Shown: piece after piece, positions 1 to 10,940 of the stretch
Layout: every line of letters starts with the position of its first letter
How positions within the stretch are numbered: position 1 is the stretch's first letter
DNA from: Monomorium pharaonis
Taxonomy: Eukaryota > Arthropoda > Insecta > Hymenoptera > Formicidae
DNA length: 64,000 nt
NCBI RefSeq assembly: GCF_013373865.1
Contig: NC_050472.1
Coordinates: forward strand, 8,489,276-8,553,275
Direction of reading: 5' to 3'
Made by a program: the position numbers and the translations under genes
The notes under the pieces: model-generated
What the model was told of the DNA's origin: nothing
The model's database searches: none
What the model saw: the letters and a program-made list of their open reading frames with translations, nothing else

Positions 1-58
1 CGCACACGTCCGGCGAGAATTTAATTAATGACCATCGGTGTACCAAACCGTACGCGTG

Positions 59-90
59 CGCGCGCGCGCGCGCGAGAGAGAGAGATCGAT
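59..90. repeat. (CG)n/(GA)n microsatellite
   Basis: Alternating CG dinucleotides run directly into GA dinucleotides. A second pure CG tract occurs at 971-994. Long unmutated CG runs show that CpG is not depleted here, as is common in hymenopteran genomes. Confidence 0.9.
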
Positions 91-970
91 CGGTATCAGA
101 TGTCAATTAGCAGCGCGCGTTGCGAATCGCATAATCGCGATGACGATATTATAGTGCGGCGGCGATGAAAAAGAAGAGCGGCCACAGCTCCGCATTGTGT
201 GACGCGATTATAATCGAATATTTTTATATCCCAAGCAAATAAATGATACTCTCTCTCTCTTGATCTCATAATATGATGGTTTTTCGCTTCGCATGGGTGG
301 GAAGTACGAGAGGGGCGGAGCTCCCTTAACTTTTTAAGCATAACTTTGACAAATTGGTTATCTTTGAGTCTCTGTTCCTTTTTTTTTTTCTTTCATTATT
401 CCATTTCAATCGGTCTCTCGAATCGAAAATCGCGGGCGATGTCGCGACGCGTTCAAATCGACGGCGAGCCACTCGTATGAATAAAACGCGATGTGTTTTA
501 GCGAGCGGAATTTATACGGGAATATGTACACTTTGCGCGCATATACGTATATACATATATGTGTGTGGAGCCGGAGCGGCGTACTCGTACATATACGTAC
601 GTATATCCGGTGGTGGCCGTCTATAATTCTGACAGAGCGCGGCATTCGTGCGCCATCGAATTCGCGTCGCAAATACGAGAGCGGACGCGCTGCTCTGTCG
701 TATTTGTAATCGACGTAATCTGTCTAATACGACAATGAAGTCGGTTACCCATTAAACCGTTATTGAAACCGTATACGATTACGCGAATTACGGCGCGGTG
801 CGGCGGGGGTGCTTTGCTTTCCGACGAGTATATGCGCCATTGTGACGCCCGTATGCGCCAAATGCCCCGCGTCGATTCGAAACACAGACAAATATCGCAA
901 ATGCATTTGACAGGATTACACAACAACGATATATGACTATTTTATTTCGCCGTGCGTTATAAAATTTTGT

Positions 971-994
971 CGCGCGCGCGCGCGCGCGCGCGCG
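971..994. repeat. (CG)12 microsatellite
   Basis: A pure CG dinucleotide tract with Z-DNA-forming potential, inside the HGTX intron. Confidence 0.9.
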
Positions 995-1319
995 AGCGTG
1001 TCCGCCGTTTTGAAATACCCGATATTTTCATTTGTAAGTAATTTTGCAAAATATTTGAAAATACGTCGGGTGTGTTCAGAAGTAGATATTAGCGCGTAAA
1101 ATATTATATTTTGAAAAACGTGCGGGACAAGAAACTTTTATCCTCTCAAAAAGAATTTTGAACAACAAGACTAAAAATATTGTGGACGCACTAAATTTTA
1201 TTGAATTTTATGCAGTATAAAAATGAAGCAATATTATGATGAGATCAATAACTTTCTCGACTATTCTCCTCCGTCAATTTAAATAAAATTGGTTTATTTT
1301 CTTGAGACAAGAATAACAC

Positions 1320-3145
1320 ATAAACAGTTAGAAAACTTGTGTCAGAAAATTTAAATTTAACATGTGCTGCATGTCCTAAACGGTATATTTAAATTTTTGT
1401 GTTAATTTAACACAAAAGATGAACGTGTTAGAAGATAATGTAAATATTATATTAAAAATTTACACAAAAATATAATACTTTGACACAATGTAGGAACAGA
1501 CATTGGAATATTTCTTCACTAAAATAATACTTATGTTGAATATCAATTTAACATAAATATTCAAATAACATAATTACTTTATGTTAAATTAATATTCGGA
1601 TATATTAACAATTTAACACAAAAATTTAAAAGTTCAACAAGAACTTATTTTAATATAAATGCAAAATGTTTTCTACAATGTATAAGTTTTAGTTTATACA
1701 TTTTCTTACATTTATATAACGATAAAAGTTTAATCCCACAATAAAGATTTGACGCGATGCGTTAATAAAATTAACGCATCTGCAGAAAACTCAATAGCTT
1801 CTACCTTTATGTAAAACGAGTCCTTATGGTCCTTTACACTACGGGACAAGGTATTTTTAGTATTCACGAACCGAATTCTTTAAACTTGTAAGTATCAGAC
1901 TATCAACTGTGAAGGCCGGTCCGACTGCTAACTCGTGTTTTTTTGTACCCCAATCTAAACACAAATTGATTGATCTACTCAAGTGATGCCTTATTATGAT
2001 TGATTCATAATCGCAATCGACAATCGGATCGAATCGTTCACAGTCTGATACGAGTTTTATAGATCTTTATGATATTTTATTAGAATAAAGAATTTTTAAT
2101 TTTTTTTAGATCAATTTTTTTAATTGTTTAAATCTTTTAATTGAAAGAATATTATAATATTGCTACAAATTTCTGTCTTGTCTAATTTAAATCTACATGA
2201 GAAAATAAATGGGACACTAGATCATTTTACTCTAGATTAAAAAATTTTTTATTTAAAAATAAATATTCTTCTCCCAATAACGTAATTATGAATGTCTCTA
2301 TATTAATCTCATTTTGTAATACGTGGAAGAGTAATAGCATTGGATCTAGAAATCTTCTGTGGCTGTACATACTATTGAATTATTTAATCGTAATACATTT
2401 TTAACGTACGCAGTAGAAAACATTTTATATGTATGTTAAAATTGATCGTTGTTAAAATTTTTGTATTGTATTTGTATAATAACGTAGTTGTATTAATTTA
2501 ACATAATGTGATTGTTATATATATTATTTGAATACATTGTGTTAATTCAATATTTTTAAATAAGAGAATACAGACCGAATATGTGGAAACACACACACAT
2601 AGAATATGCTTTAATCAGTCGAAACTGGATCTTCATGCTGATATTTGCTTTTGTGATTTTATACCTTTCAAAGTTCACTGAACTGTTCGCCGGATAGAAT
2701 TTTAGATCTTTAAAACACAGCTATAAGATGAATCGGATTAATAATATCACAATATTAAATTATAGTTCAGTGAAAGATATATAAAATTACGCAAACAAAT
2801 ATGAAGCACGAAGAGCCATTCTGTATAAGTCAATATTCTTTATTATTATTAGCACAGTTTACTATAAATGAATATAAGAATAATTTTGAAACATAAATTT
2901 TAAGATAAAATGTACAATGTGCCCTAATACATTGTAAATGTTAATTTCACGGAAGGAATATTTAAGGAGTGTTTCCACACTCTCTGCTTTCAAATTGTGT
3001 CGAAATGTTACATCTTTGTGTTAATATTTTACATAATATTTATGTTATTTTCTAATTTGTTCCTCTTGTGTTAAATTAATACAAAAATTGGAATGGATCG
3101 TTTTTGGAATGCGCGATACATCTTAAATTTAGCATAAATTTCCCA
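1320..3145. repeat. AT-rich block with recurrent TTAACACAAA motifs
   Basis: The motif TTAACACAAA/TTTGTGTTAA and variants (TTAACATAAA, GTGTTAATTTAACAC) recur many times in both orientations near 1330-1640, 2460-2560 and 2990-3140. This suggests one or more decayed inverted-repeat elements. No ends or target duplication can be fixed and no coding capacity is seen. Confidence 0.45.
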
Positions 3146-4785
3146 ACTGTGTATAATCCCTTGAGAAGCTCGCGGCCGCTTCTATATTTTAACAATTAAT
3201 CCGTCTAATTGGACGCGGCGCAAGTAAATGTGTTTAAGAAATGTGTCTCGCCTCTCTATCGATTCCCGTTCTCATTGGCCGCGCTGCTGAATTTATTCGC
3301 CCGACAACTGCGTTCATTGCAACCGAGAGGTCTACTCTCTTAATGCAGCTTGCCGACGGCAACGCGACGGCGCGGGAGTCTCTTCAGTGTGAATCACGCA
3401 TCGTGTTGTATCGCCGTGTGTGTATAAATGAAAGATGCGACGAGAGCCGCGGGAAAGGCGTGACTTCGCGAATGCGTATACGTGAGCGCTTAAAATGAGG
3501 GACGAGAACGCCCATCATAATTTACGGTATAGAAACCGGGGCAGATGTCACGCACAATGTTTCCGAGGTTTCTATTACGGGCGATAAAAAAAAAAAAAAA
3601 AAAGAAAACGAAAAAAGACGCGCACGCGAGGTGGCGCAGAGTGGCAGTTCCTCTCTTCCAGGATATGATGTGAATATCTGCTTTCAGGATAAACATACCG
3701 CCTCATGATCCTCGACTCCAAACGGGCGTTGCCCTACTTCGGGACGTACACCTGCCCGGTACTGTCGCCCAATTTCGGCGACGCTAGACGGATATGAATC
3801 GATCCTACAATAATTTCTGCGATATACGACAGCGACGTCGGACAACGATGGCGCTCCGTCCCTTCGAAAGAATCGATCAGACGGATCGTGGAAAATCGCG
3901 CGGAATAACAATTTTTGAAAGGGCCGTCGCGAAGCATGCAACGCTCGTCCGCAAAAATGTCCGCGCGGGATGTAATTCGTCACGAAGAGCGAGGCAAGAA
4001 CGTAACCGCGATTATTTTTGCGGCGAACTTTCCAAAATTGAATTGCTCGCGCGGGCGCGTCTCCCGATATGATTCTCGTTTCTTTCTCTTCTTTTTTTTT
4101 TTCGCCCTTTCTTTCTACCGGAGTAATGAGAGATTTATTTACGGCGAGCTTTAGCTTTACCGTCGTCTTTATCTTCCGCGCGCTGCGCTTTTGCACCTCC
4201 GTCTCGAGGCATCTCTCTCTCTCTCTCTCCTTTCGCGCGCGGCGTTTTACATTTTTACACGCATTCCCCATCGTCGCTTTTTATCATCGTATATACCGCG
4301 CTGTGCTCGGCGTTTACCGCCGTATATAGTTTATTTCATCGTAACACGATCTTTTTGTTTCGTTCGAACCGCAAGTGAAACCAGAGGCCCCCCCCCCCCA
4401 TGCATCTACCTCTCTCGCGGAAATCCGAATTCGCCACCAAGCCGCGTACGAGCGTCGGTCGTCAGTTGGTTAACCCGCAATATCCTAACTTCCGCTCGTA
4501 TACGGTCGCCCTATTTGGCTATCAAATAATTCGCGTCCTATTGTAAACACAAACCGTCCGCAATGTAACGTCGCCCCCCTACCCCGCCCTGTTCTCTTCT
4601 TAATTTCTCACCCACGTGTGTAAAATGCAACTTGATGTATGATTCAGGTTTTTCATAATTCGGAAGTGATGCAAGGTTTGTGAAAATTTTGGCGACGAAC
4701 ACCGAAGCGGGAGTACAATGATCGAGATAATTAGAGATATGAAAGGAATTAAAGCCAGTCATTTGTGTTTTCCATCTATCTATCA

Positions 4786-5226
4786 CACAGAAAAAAAGAA
4801 TATTCTTGTTTTGACAATATCTCCAGTTTCAAAACGGAAATCTTGAAATAAGATTATATTGCATTAAATCAAAAAGATTTACTTGAATGAAGATTTATTT
4901 CAAAATTTTCAATATAGTTTAACCAAGAAAATAATATTCTTGTTATTTAAGAATAATAATTTTCTTGAATGGAAAAGAAAAAATATTGGATAGAAAATAC
5001 TACATGTTTAAATCGAAGATTATAATCTTCTTAGAATAAAGTTATCAAAACAGTTATATCATATTTTTAAAATAATACTTATAGTATTGAAATAAGGCTG
5101 TAAATCTTGAAATTTAAGATTTTCAAATCCTTCTAAGAAGATTATATATTGTTGCTTATATATGAAACAAGGATCGCGTTAATTTGGATACGTAAGTTTC
5201 AATTTGAGAGTAATTTTTTTTCCGTG
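4786..5226. mobile_element. MITE-like element with CACAGAAAAAAA ends
   Basis: The left end reads CACAGAAAAAAAGAATATTC. The right end, read on the other strand, starts CACGGAAAAAAAATTAC. The interior is AT-rich with repeated AATATTCTTG/AAGATT words and no coding frame. Length is about 440 bp. The CAC(A/T/G)GAAAAA ends recur at 41622-42226 and 55092-55585, pointing to a related group of non-autonomous DNA elements. The target duplication was not resolved. Confidence 0.5.
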
Positions 5227-8122
5227 CAGTTGTGAAAAAATGTAATTATTTGTCACATGTAAAAAGAAGGGATTGAAAACATAAACGGGGAATAAAAAGT
5301 TAAGCGAGGCGCGGAGAATTCTCAGCTTAAGAGGTCACTGTAGAAGGGAGTCATCGCGCTGTGTTTCACGCTGTATTACGTACGCATACGTGCCGTATTA
5401 TCACGCGATAAAATCGAACTCGCGTCTGCCTCGATTAGCACATTTTGACATGCGAAACGTATAAATCGCGGATATATTAGCGCGCGCTGTTTAGCGAATT
5501 CGTTATTACGAAGTATAACCGCGCTCTCTCGTCGGGAGCGAATCATTTAGAAATTTAATGTCATGAATGTTAAGTAACGTCCCTCGTTTGCGTCGCTCGT
5601 TAATGTACCCGGGGGGGCGAGAGAGAGCAGGTAATTCGGTAAGCATAAATTTTAGAGCCGCCGTTCCGCGTCCGCTGCTCCTTCCGGTCAATATTTCAAT
5701 CGGAGTCACCGCGCCGCAATTCTTACTCGCGCGCGTTCTCGCTTTTATTTAAACATCTCTCCGCGTGAAACAGACCGCGCTCTTTCGATTAGAAAGAATC
5801 GAGCGAAATAATGTGACGCCGTTTAATTAATTCCATAATAATTACTTCTTATTTGCATTCGGGATCAGACGGGGATTTAAGAAATATTTTTGAATGCTAA
5901 TTTATCGTTACGCTTACATTCATTATTTTTTCATGTAATATTTGTTAATTGTGTGAATGTTACTTTTTCGAATCGTCGCTACTGTTCGGAATATTCCAGG
6001 TAGCGTCCCGTTTAGGTAGAAACGCGCGCGATAAAGTCATTTTAACAGATGATAGATTTTAAACCGTGATACCGGCGTTTATGAATTAAACCCACGTCTC
6101 CGATATTACCGCGATATTGTACGACACGTTATTTGTGTGAGCAACTTCATAACACGACCCTATCTTCCCTCCGCATTGTGCCATCGACCCTTCGATAATT
6201 CTAAAATTGCTACCTGAATATATTCCTGATAGCTAAGGAACGAAAAGTGACGCGTAACGGATACCGAGGGAGTTTTCACAAAATGTGAACTCTGCAAAAG
6301 ATTCATAAATCCGCATTCTAAGATAAATGCTTTTCTATATAAATTGTTATCGATTGTATTTAAAATGGATATGTAATTGATTTATAGATTATAGATTAAT
6401 GACTTTTACAATTTTATCGACGCGGTATATCATCGAGATAAATTCTGATTTTGATTGAATCTTGAATGATATTTAGTTACACATTCTGATGTGGGCTCGA
6501 ACGTCGTTGTTAATGCCAAATAATTTAGTGTATCAAATCTTAGTAATGCGCTCTGCATCATATTTAGCTTAACGTACACGCGAGGGTTAAACGTTGCGCG
6601 TAAAGCGCTCTCGAACGTGACGTCTCTTCACATGGCATTCAAGACGATGACAAACGCCTTCTGCTTTGTCGCGCGCCATCGCCCGATGGAAAAGCTATGC
6701 ATTTGCAACATCACAAACGAGGTCTTGATGGCAGCGCGGGCCGCCAACGACAAAACACGAGGAAGTGACATTGTAAAAGTGAACTGAAAGCTCGTGCATT
6801 TATGCCAGAAAATGTATCTCATAAAGAGCAAGATTCTCCCGCACAAAGCTCTCCGTGTAAGTTTTCTATGGCGGAATTTTAAGGGAAACCGCATCTTTGA
6901 CTGCTAGAACGTCCACGTCATTTTTTAGCTTTGGTTTTAAATGTGCTCTTCTCACAATTCTTATTTAAAGCTTATTTACTTGTCTCGCCGATAAATCAAA
7001 AGCCGCGCTCGTTATTTACATCTCTTCTGTTAGGCCGTAATGGGTTAAAGTCGGGCGATAGTGATTCACGCGTTCATCAAAGTGTAAAATCAGACTCGGA
7101 CTATGTAAATCCGTGAATTATACGCCGGGACCGATCGTATCGAATGCGCAGATAGTTTCGTAATAGATTTGTAACTCCTATAGTAACGCTCGCGCTTTCG
7201 TCCGGCCAGCGGCTGTTCGATCGACCACCCTTGGTAATTCTACGATTAATGCGTTCAATCCGTCCCGCATTACACGCACGCTATCGCAGCACGCGACGAT
7301 TTGTGCGTGGAGAACGGCGGTTCCCCTCCCCCCTGCCCCTCCCGATTTTCTATCGCAAAACGCGCGAATGGTTACCGAATTGTTACCGTTGCAGATGCTA
7401 TACTAATATCTAACAAGCATCAATAATCCTCGACATTTATCTCCGCTCCACGTTTACAAAATGTTTTCCGCAATCATTTCCGTCCCGACCGCTCCTTTAT
7501 CGTGAAATTGTTTTCTCACACTGCCGTGAGGAAATTTAGTTGAGGCTTCACAGTTTGGAAAAGCGTAGGTGTTTCAATATTTATGTATTTACTGTCAAAG
7601 CTAAGTGTGTATCTTTCTCAACTTCTTAACAATGTTCTGACTTTACCAGACAAAACGTTGTCGTAATTAGAATTAAGCTACAATAATACCTATAAAACTT
7701 TCATGAATAATCATCTTAAATATCAAGATTCCTCGATGTAATGATAGTTCGATGAAAAATCATTTTACGTCGTATTGTCTTCTTGAAATTTAATTAACAA
7801 TTTCAAGAATTAAACAGTGTTTTAAACGTCTAAAGCATATTGGATAGAAGAGAAGACATTTATTTATAGGTAATCTATCTTTGGAACTTCAAGTATTTTA
7901 ACTAATCCGAACAGCAAGCTGAAAGTCTACGCAGATGTGTTAGTTTTCTAAAGAAAACGTTTAAATTATTTAAATGAAATTCAAAAGATTCTTTCCTTTC
8001 ACATCTAATTATTTGCCGTCCAGAACTGACACAGATTCATGATCGGCCAGATAAGCAGAGTCCGCGATTAATTACGCATGCAATCGCGTCATTTAAGTTC
8101 AATCACGCGAATTTAAGTTTAC

Positions 8123-8499
8123 CAATTAACTTGGGAGTAGGATAGAGGTACGCACCCGAGGACGCCGTGAAGCCGGCGTGCATGGCGTACCGCGGCGCGG
8201 CCATGTGCTGGGGATGCGGGGTTGGCGGCAGGGTCGCGTGCGACGGCGGTACCGTTGCCTGGGGATGGACCGTCGCCGTCGGTCTCGAGAGTATCGTGTC
8301 GATGCCGTGAGGATTGCTGCCGACGGAGGTGATGGAGGTTGCCGGGCTGTGCTTACCGCTGCCGGTGGGTGACGATTGACCTTGCGTGATGGTGGACAAC
8401 GGCACGGTGATGCGCGGCAGTTGGATGCCGCCCTGTTGCTGCTGGTGCGGCGGATGATGCTGCTGCTGATGCGGCTGCTGTTGCTGTTGCTGCTGTTGA

Positions 8500-8537
<38 letters not shown>

Positions 8538-8954
8538 CTGTTGCTGCTGCTGCTGCTGTTGATGCTGATGACTCCTCTCCGCCATGGAGTGCAGCGCTGC
8601 CAGTGGCTGGCTACCGAGCATGCCGCCCCCGGCGGCGCTTAGATTGAGAAATTGCAAAACATGGGGCGCGGCCGCCGCGTGGAAGTCGTGGAGCCAGGGC
8701 GGCCGCGGGGGCGGCGGGGAATGGCTCGAGGCGGGCGGCGGGGAGCACGAGCCCAAGGAGGAACCCGCGGACGAGCTGCGATCGCCCTGGTCCAGGTGGT
8801 GGTTATTGTTGCGTCGGTGCGCGTCGCTGAGCGACGACGACATGTTCTCGGCGATCTCGAGCCCACCGCCCTCCGGCGTGGAGCGCGATGGCGGGTCCGG
8901 GCACGGGTCTCCGCTGTCGGCGCAGGCCTTGCCGCTGGTCAGAGAACACACCAT
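8123..8954 (-). CDS. HGTX: NK6-class homeobox protein HGTX/Nkx6, first coding exon (partial)
   Basis: NK6 proteins are homeodomain transcriptional repressors acting in the nucleus in neuroectoderm and motor-neuron patterning. This exon gives about 277 residues of the N-terminal half. Seen in order: an acidic/Ser start, a Pro/Ser-rich stretch (about 60-86), QPLAALHSMAE (116-126), a near-continuous Gln/His tract (about 128-173), and HGIDTILSRP (about 216-225). From family knowledge, vertebrate Nkx6 proteins share the PLAALHSMAE block and an HGINDILSRP eh1-like, Groucho-binding motif, which is why I name the family. The ATG at 8954 follows an in-frame TAA at 9003-9005; Met38 is a possible alternative start. 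The preferred splice donor is ATTG|GTAAAC after residues PKLI. GGGTGCGT, with its exon ending at 8156, is an alternative. The homeodomain is outside the window, so the paralog assignment rests on these two motifs. Confidence 0.82.
8433..8570 (-). repeat. CAG/CAA/CAC polyglutamine-coding repeat in HGTX
   Basis: Roughly 45 codons of almost only Gln with a few His, encoded by mixed CAG/CAA. It follows directly after the conserved LAALHSMAE block. Interruption by CAA and CAC should slow expansion, but length polymorphism is likely. Confidence 0.9.
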
Positions 8955-10350
8955 CTCGCACCACGCATAGTTCGGTAGTGAGCGAAAAATCTTAGCCGGT
9001 GCTTAGCCGCGCGCTGGAGGATGAGGCGTGCGACCGCCTCGTAGTCCTCGCGCGCAAAAGGGGATGATCTCGCTCTCAGGGGGGGGTGGGGACCGGCCAC
9101 CGGGGAGCAAGTCCCGCGGGGCGATCGGTTCAGATGTTCAACGTCGAAGTAGTGTAATCACACGGCGACGATTGCCTCACTGTTCGTTTCGCTTGAACGT
9201 TCGAACCACTGACGATGACACAGGACACGTTCGACACTTACCGCGATCGCGACCGCGAGTCCTCGCACTGTCCTCGAAGGAGGATGAAAAGGAGGAAGAG
9301 GAGGTGGAGGAGGAGAAGAAGATGGAGGAGGATGTTCCGTCGCTCTTTCCCTTCTCGTTTCGTTTTCTTCCGTCTCTCACCCAGGTCAATCACCGATCCC
9401 CATAGTTTCCCGACGGATCACCCGATGACGCGTCGTCTGCGTGACGCGATGACAGGCTGCCGACGATGACACACGTACCGCGCGAGAATGGCGATCGATG
9501 AGAAGTGGAGAGAAGTAGTCACCGCACACCGTGAGGAGCAGCCACCGGTTCGCCGGTTCCGCGCGATGTCATGGAGAACGAACGATCGGGGAGGGTGATC
9601 AGTGATCATGAACTAGTCTCGGGACTAAACTGGTGTCGTCTATCGACGCGGGTGGTCGACACGCTCGCGATCAGGAAGTCGTCGTCCGTGGCGCGCGACG
9701 GTACGGGGTCCACCTCGCCGAGTGACTCGCCGCGTCGCCAAATGGTGTGCGAGCAGGGTGCATCGGGCGCGCGCGCTCTCTCTCCGGCGGGAGATCGAGT
9801 CTCTCTCCCGTGCCTTCGTCCTTGCCCTCGTCCTCGCGCGCGCGTTCCGGAAACTGCCGCGGCGGAGGGAGAGATAGGTCGGCCCTCGACGCGAGTCGAT
9901 TGGCGTGCCGTCCGTGGGTCGTTTAAGTGCCTGGGGGCGGTACCGCCAGCGGATTGGTCGGCCTGGTGGTTTTCCACCGGAAGGAGAGGTGTTCCGGGCG
10001 GGGCCTCTCAATCTCGCGTTAGCTTCTTGTTAAGCGTCTTTCATTGTGTGTTTAAATTCGTAATTTATGATCCCGACTGAATAAAACAAGAACTTGCTGG
10101 TTCGCTCGCTCGCCCGTACGCTCGCTCGCTCACTCGCTCGCTCGTACATCCGCTAGCTGGCTGGCTGGCTGGCAGGCAAGCTGGCTGGCTGGCTGGCTGG
10201 CTGGCTGGTTGGCTGACTGAGCCTCTTTGGCTCTGAGACTGGCCCCGTAGTTTGCTCGACGACTGGGCACCTCCGCACGACTACGGTGACACTACTGTCT
10301 CGATAACTCGCTTCCTTCCTTCCTTCCTTCCTTCCTTCCGTCATTCCTTC
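8955..10350 (-). promoter_or_regulatory. HGTX 5' UTR and proximal promoter region
   Basis: GC-rich sequence immediately upstream of the HGTX start codon, with an in-frame stop at 9003-9005. It holds a purine-rich block at 9281-9334 (GGA/GAA repeats on the plus strand) and extensive CpG. I see no convincing TATA box in the right orientation, so the transcription start cannot be placed. Plus-strand frames here (for example 9571-10080) are unrecognised and overlap this CpG-rich area. Several frames are open at once, so they are not called as genes. Confidence 0.5.
10096..10345. repeat. Cluster of three tetranucleotide microsatellites (CGCT, GGCT, TTCC)
   Basis: CGCT-type repeats (about 10096-10144) are followed within 12 bases by GGCT repeats (about 10157-10216). 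After a unique spacer of about 95 bp comes a TTCC run (about 10311-10340). The cluster sits 1.1-1.4 kb upstream of the HGTX start codon. Confidence 0.9.
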
Positions 10351-10903
10351 CTCGCTACCTACCTATCTAACCGTCTCTCCTACCGTATCTCTTCCCTTCT
10401 CACCCCCCTCGCGTATACCCATTTAGCTCTGTAGCTTTCCCACCCACTCGACTGCTGTTCACCACCTACCTACTCTTCGACCTTTCAGCCAGTCGAGTAC
10501 GCGTAGACGGAGCAAATCGAGTTATTCGCTGCCGATGGCCCATTTGAAGTCTGTGCCGCCGCTCCCTCTCCCCCCCCCTGCCCGTACCATAACGTATGTA
10601 TCCCGATGCACGTGTCAACGAGAATTCGGTTACTTCATCCCGATGAGCCATCGCCGCGTCTCTCGGCACTCGGCGGTGCGGCTGACATAACTAATGTCAG
10701 ATGAACTCACGCCGGATCTCTCCGACTCTGGCAGCCGACCAATGTAATGCCGGCCGTGCCTTCGTCGCTCGGTTCCGCTCTCGTCTATTGGATCCGCGTT
10801 TTAGACTCGCCTTCGACCGAACGGATAATTTACGGCGGCTGCTGACTGCACTTCGCGCTCCCGGTCATTAAGCGCCGCGTTGGTGGGGTGAGAGCGCGCT
10901 GCT

Positions 10904-10940
<37 letters not shown>

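Larger units (their letters stand above)
1..8122 (-). other. Large intron 1 of HGTX/Nkx6 (partial)
   Basis: This lies downstream of the HGTX first coding exon on the minus strand and runs off the left edge. I searched for the linker and homeodomain exons of an NK6 protein and saw none, so they must lie further left. The content alternates between CpG-rich stretches (0-1 kb, 3.2-4.6 kb, 5.3-5.8 kb, 6.6-7.4 kb) and AT-rich stretches (1.0-3.1 kb, 4.8-5.3 kb, 7.5-8.1 kb). Open frames such as the 195-codon minus frame at 3684-4271 are low-complexity, Arg/Lys/Glu-rich and unrecognised. I treat them as chance frames in CpG-rich DNA. The assignment as an intron depends on the exon 1 call. Confidence 0.7.

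Noticed and set aside
3684..4271. 195-codon minus-strand open frame inside HGTX intron 1
   Set aside because: Lys/Arg/Glu-rich low complexity partly derived from CT and A/T homopolymers, with no family resemblance and no homeodomain residues.
6628..6894. 88-codon minus-strand frame in HGTX intron 1, considered as exon 2
   Set aside because: It lacks the NK6 linker (IFWPG-type) and any homeodomain residues.
8376..8970. Plus-strand Leu-rich and Arg/Gly-rich frames opposite HGTX
   Set aside because: Antisense shadows of the CAG repeat and GC-rich HGTX exon.
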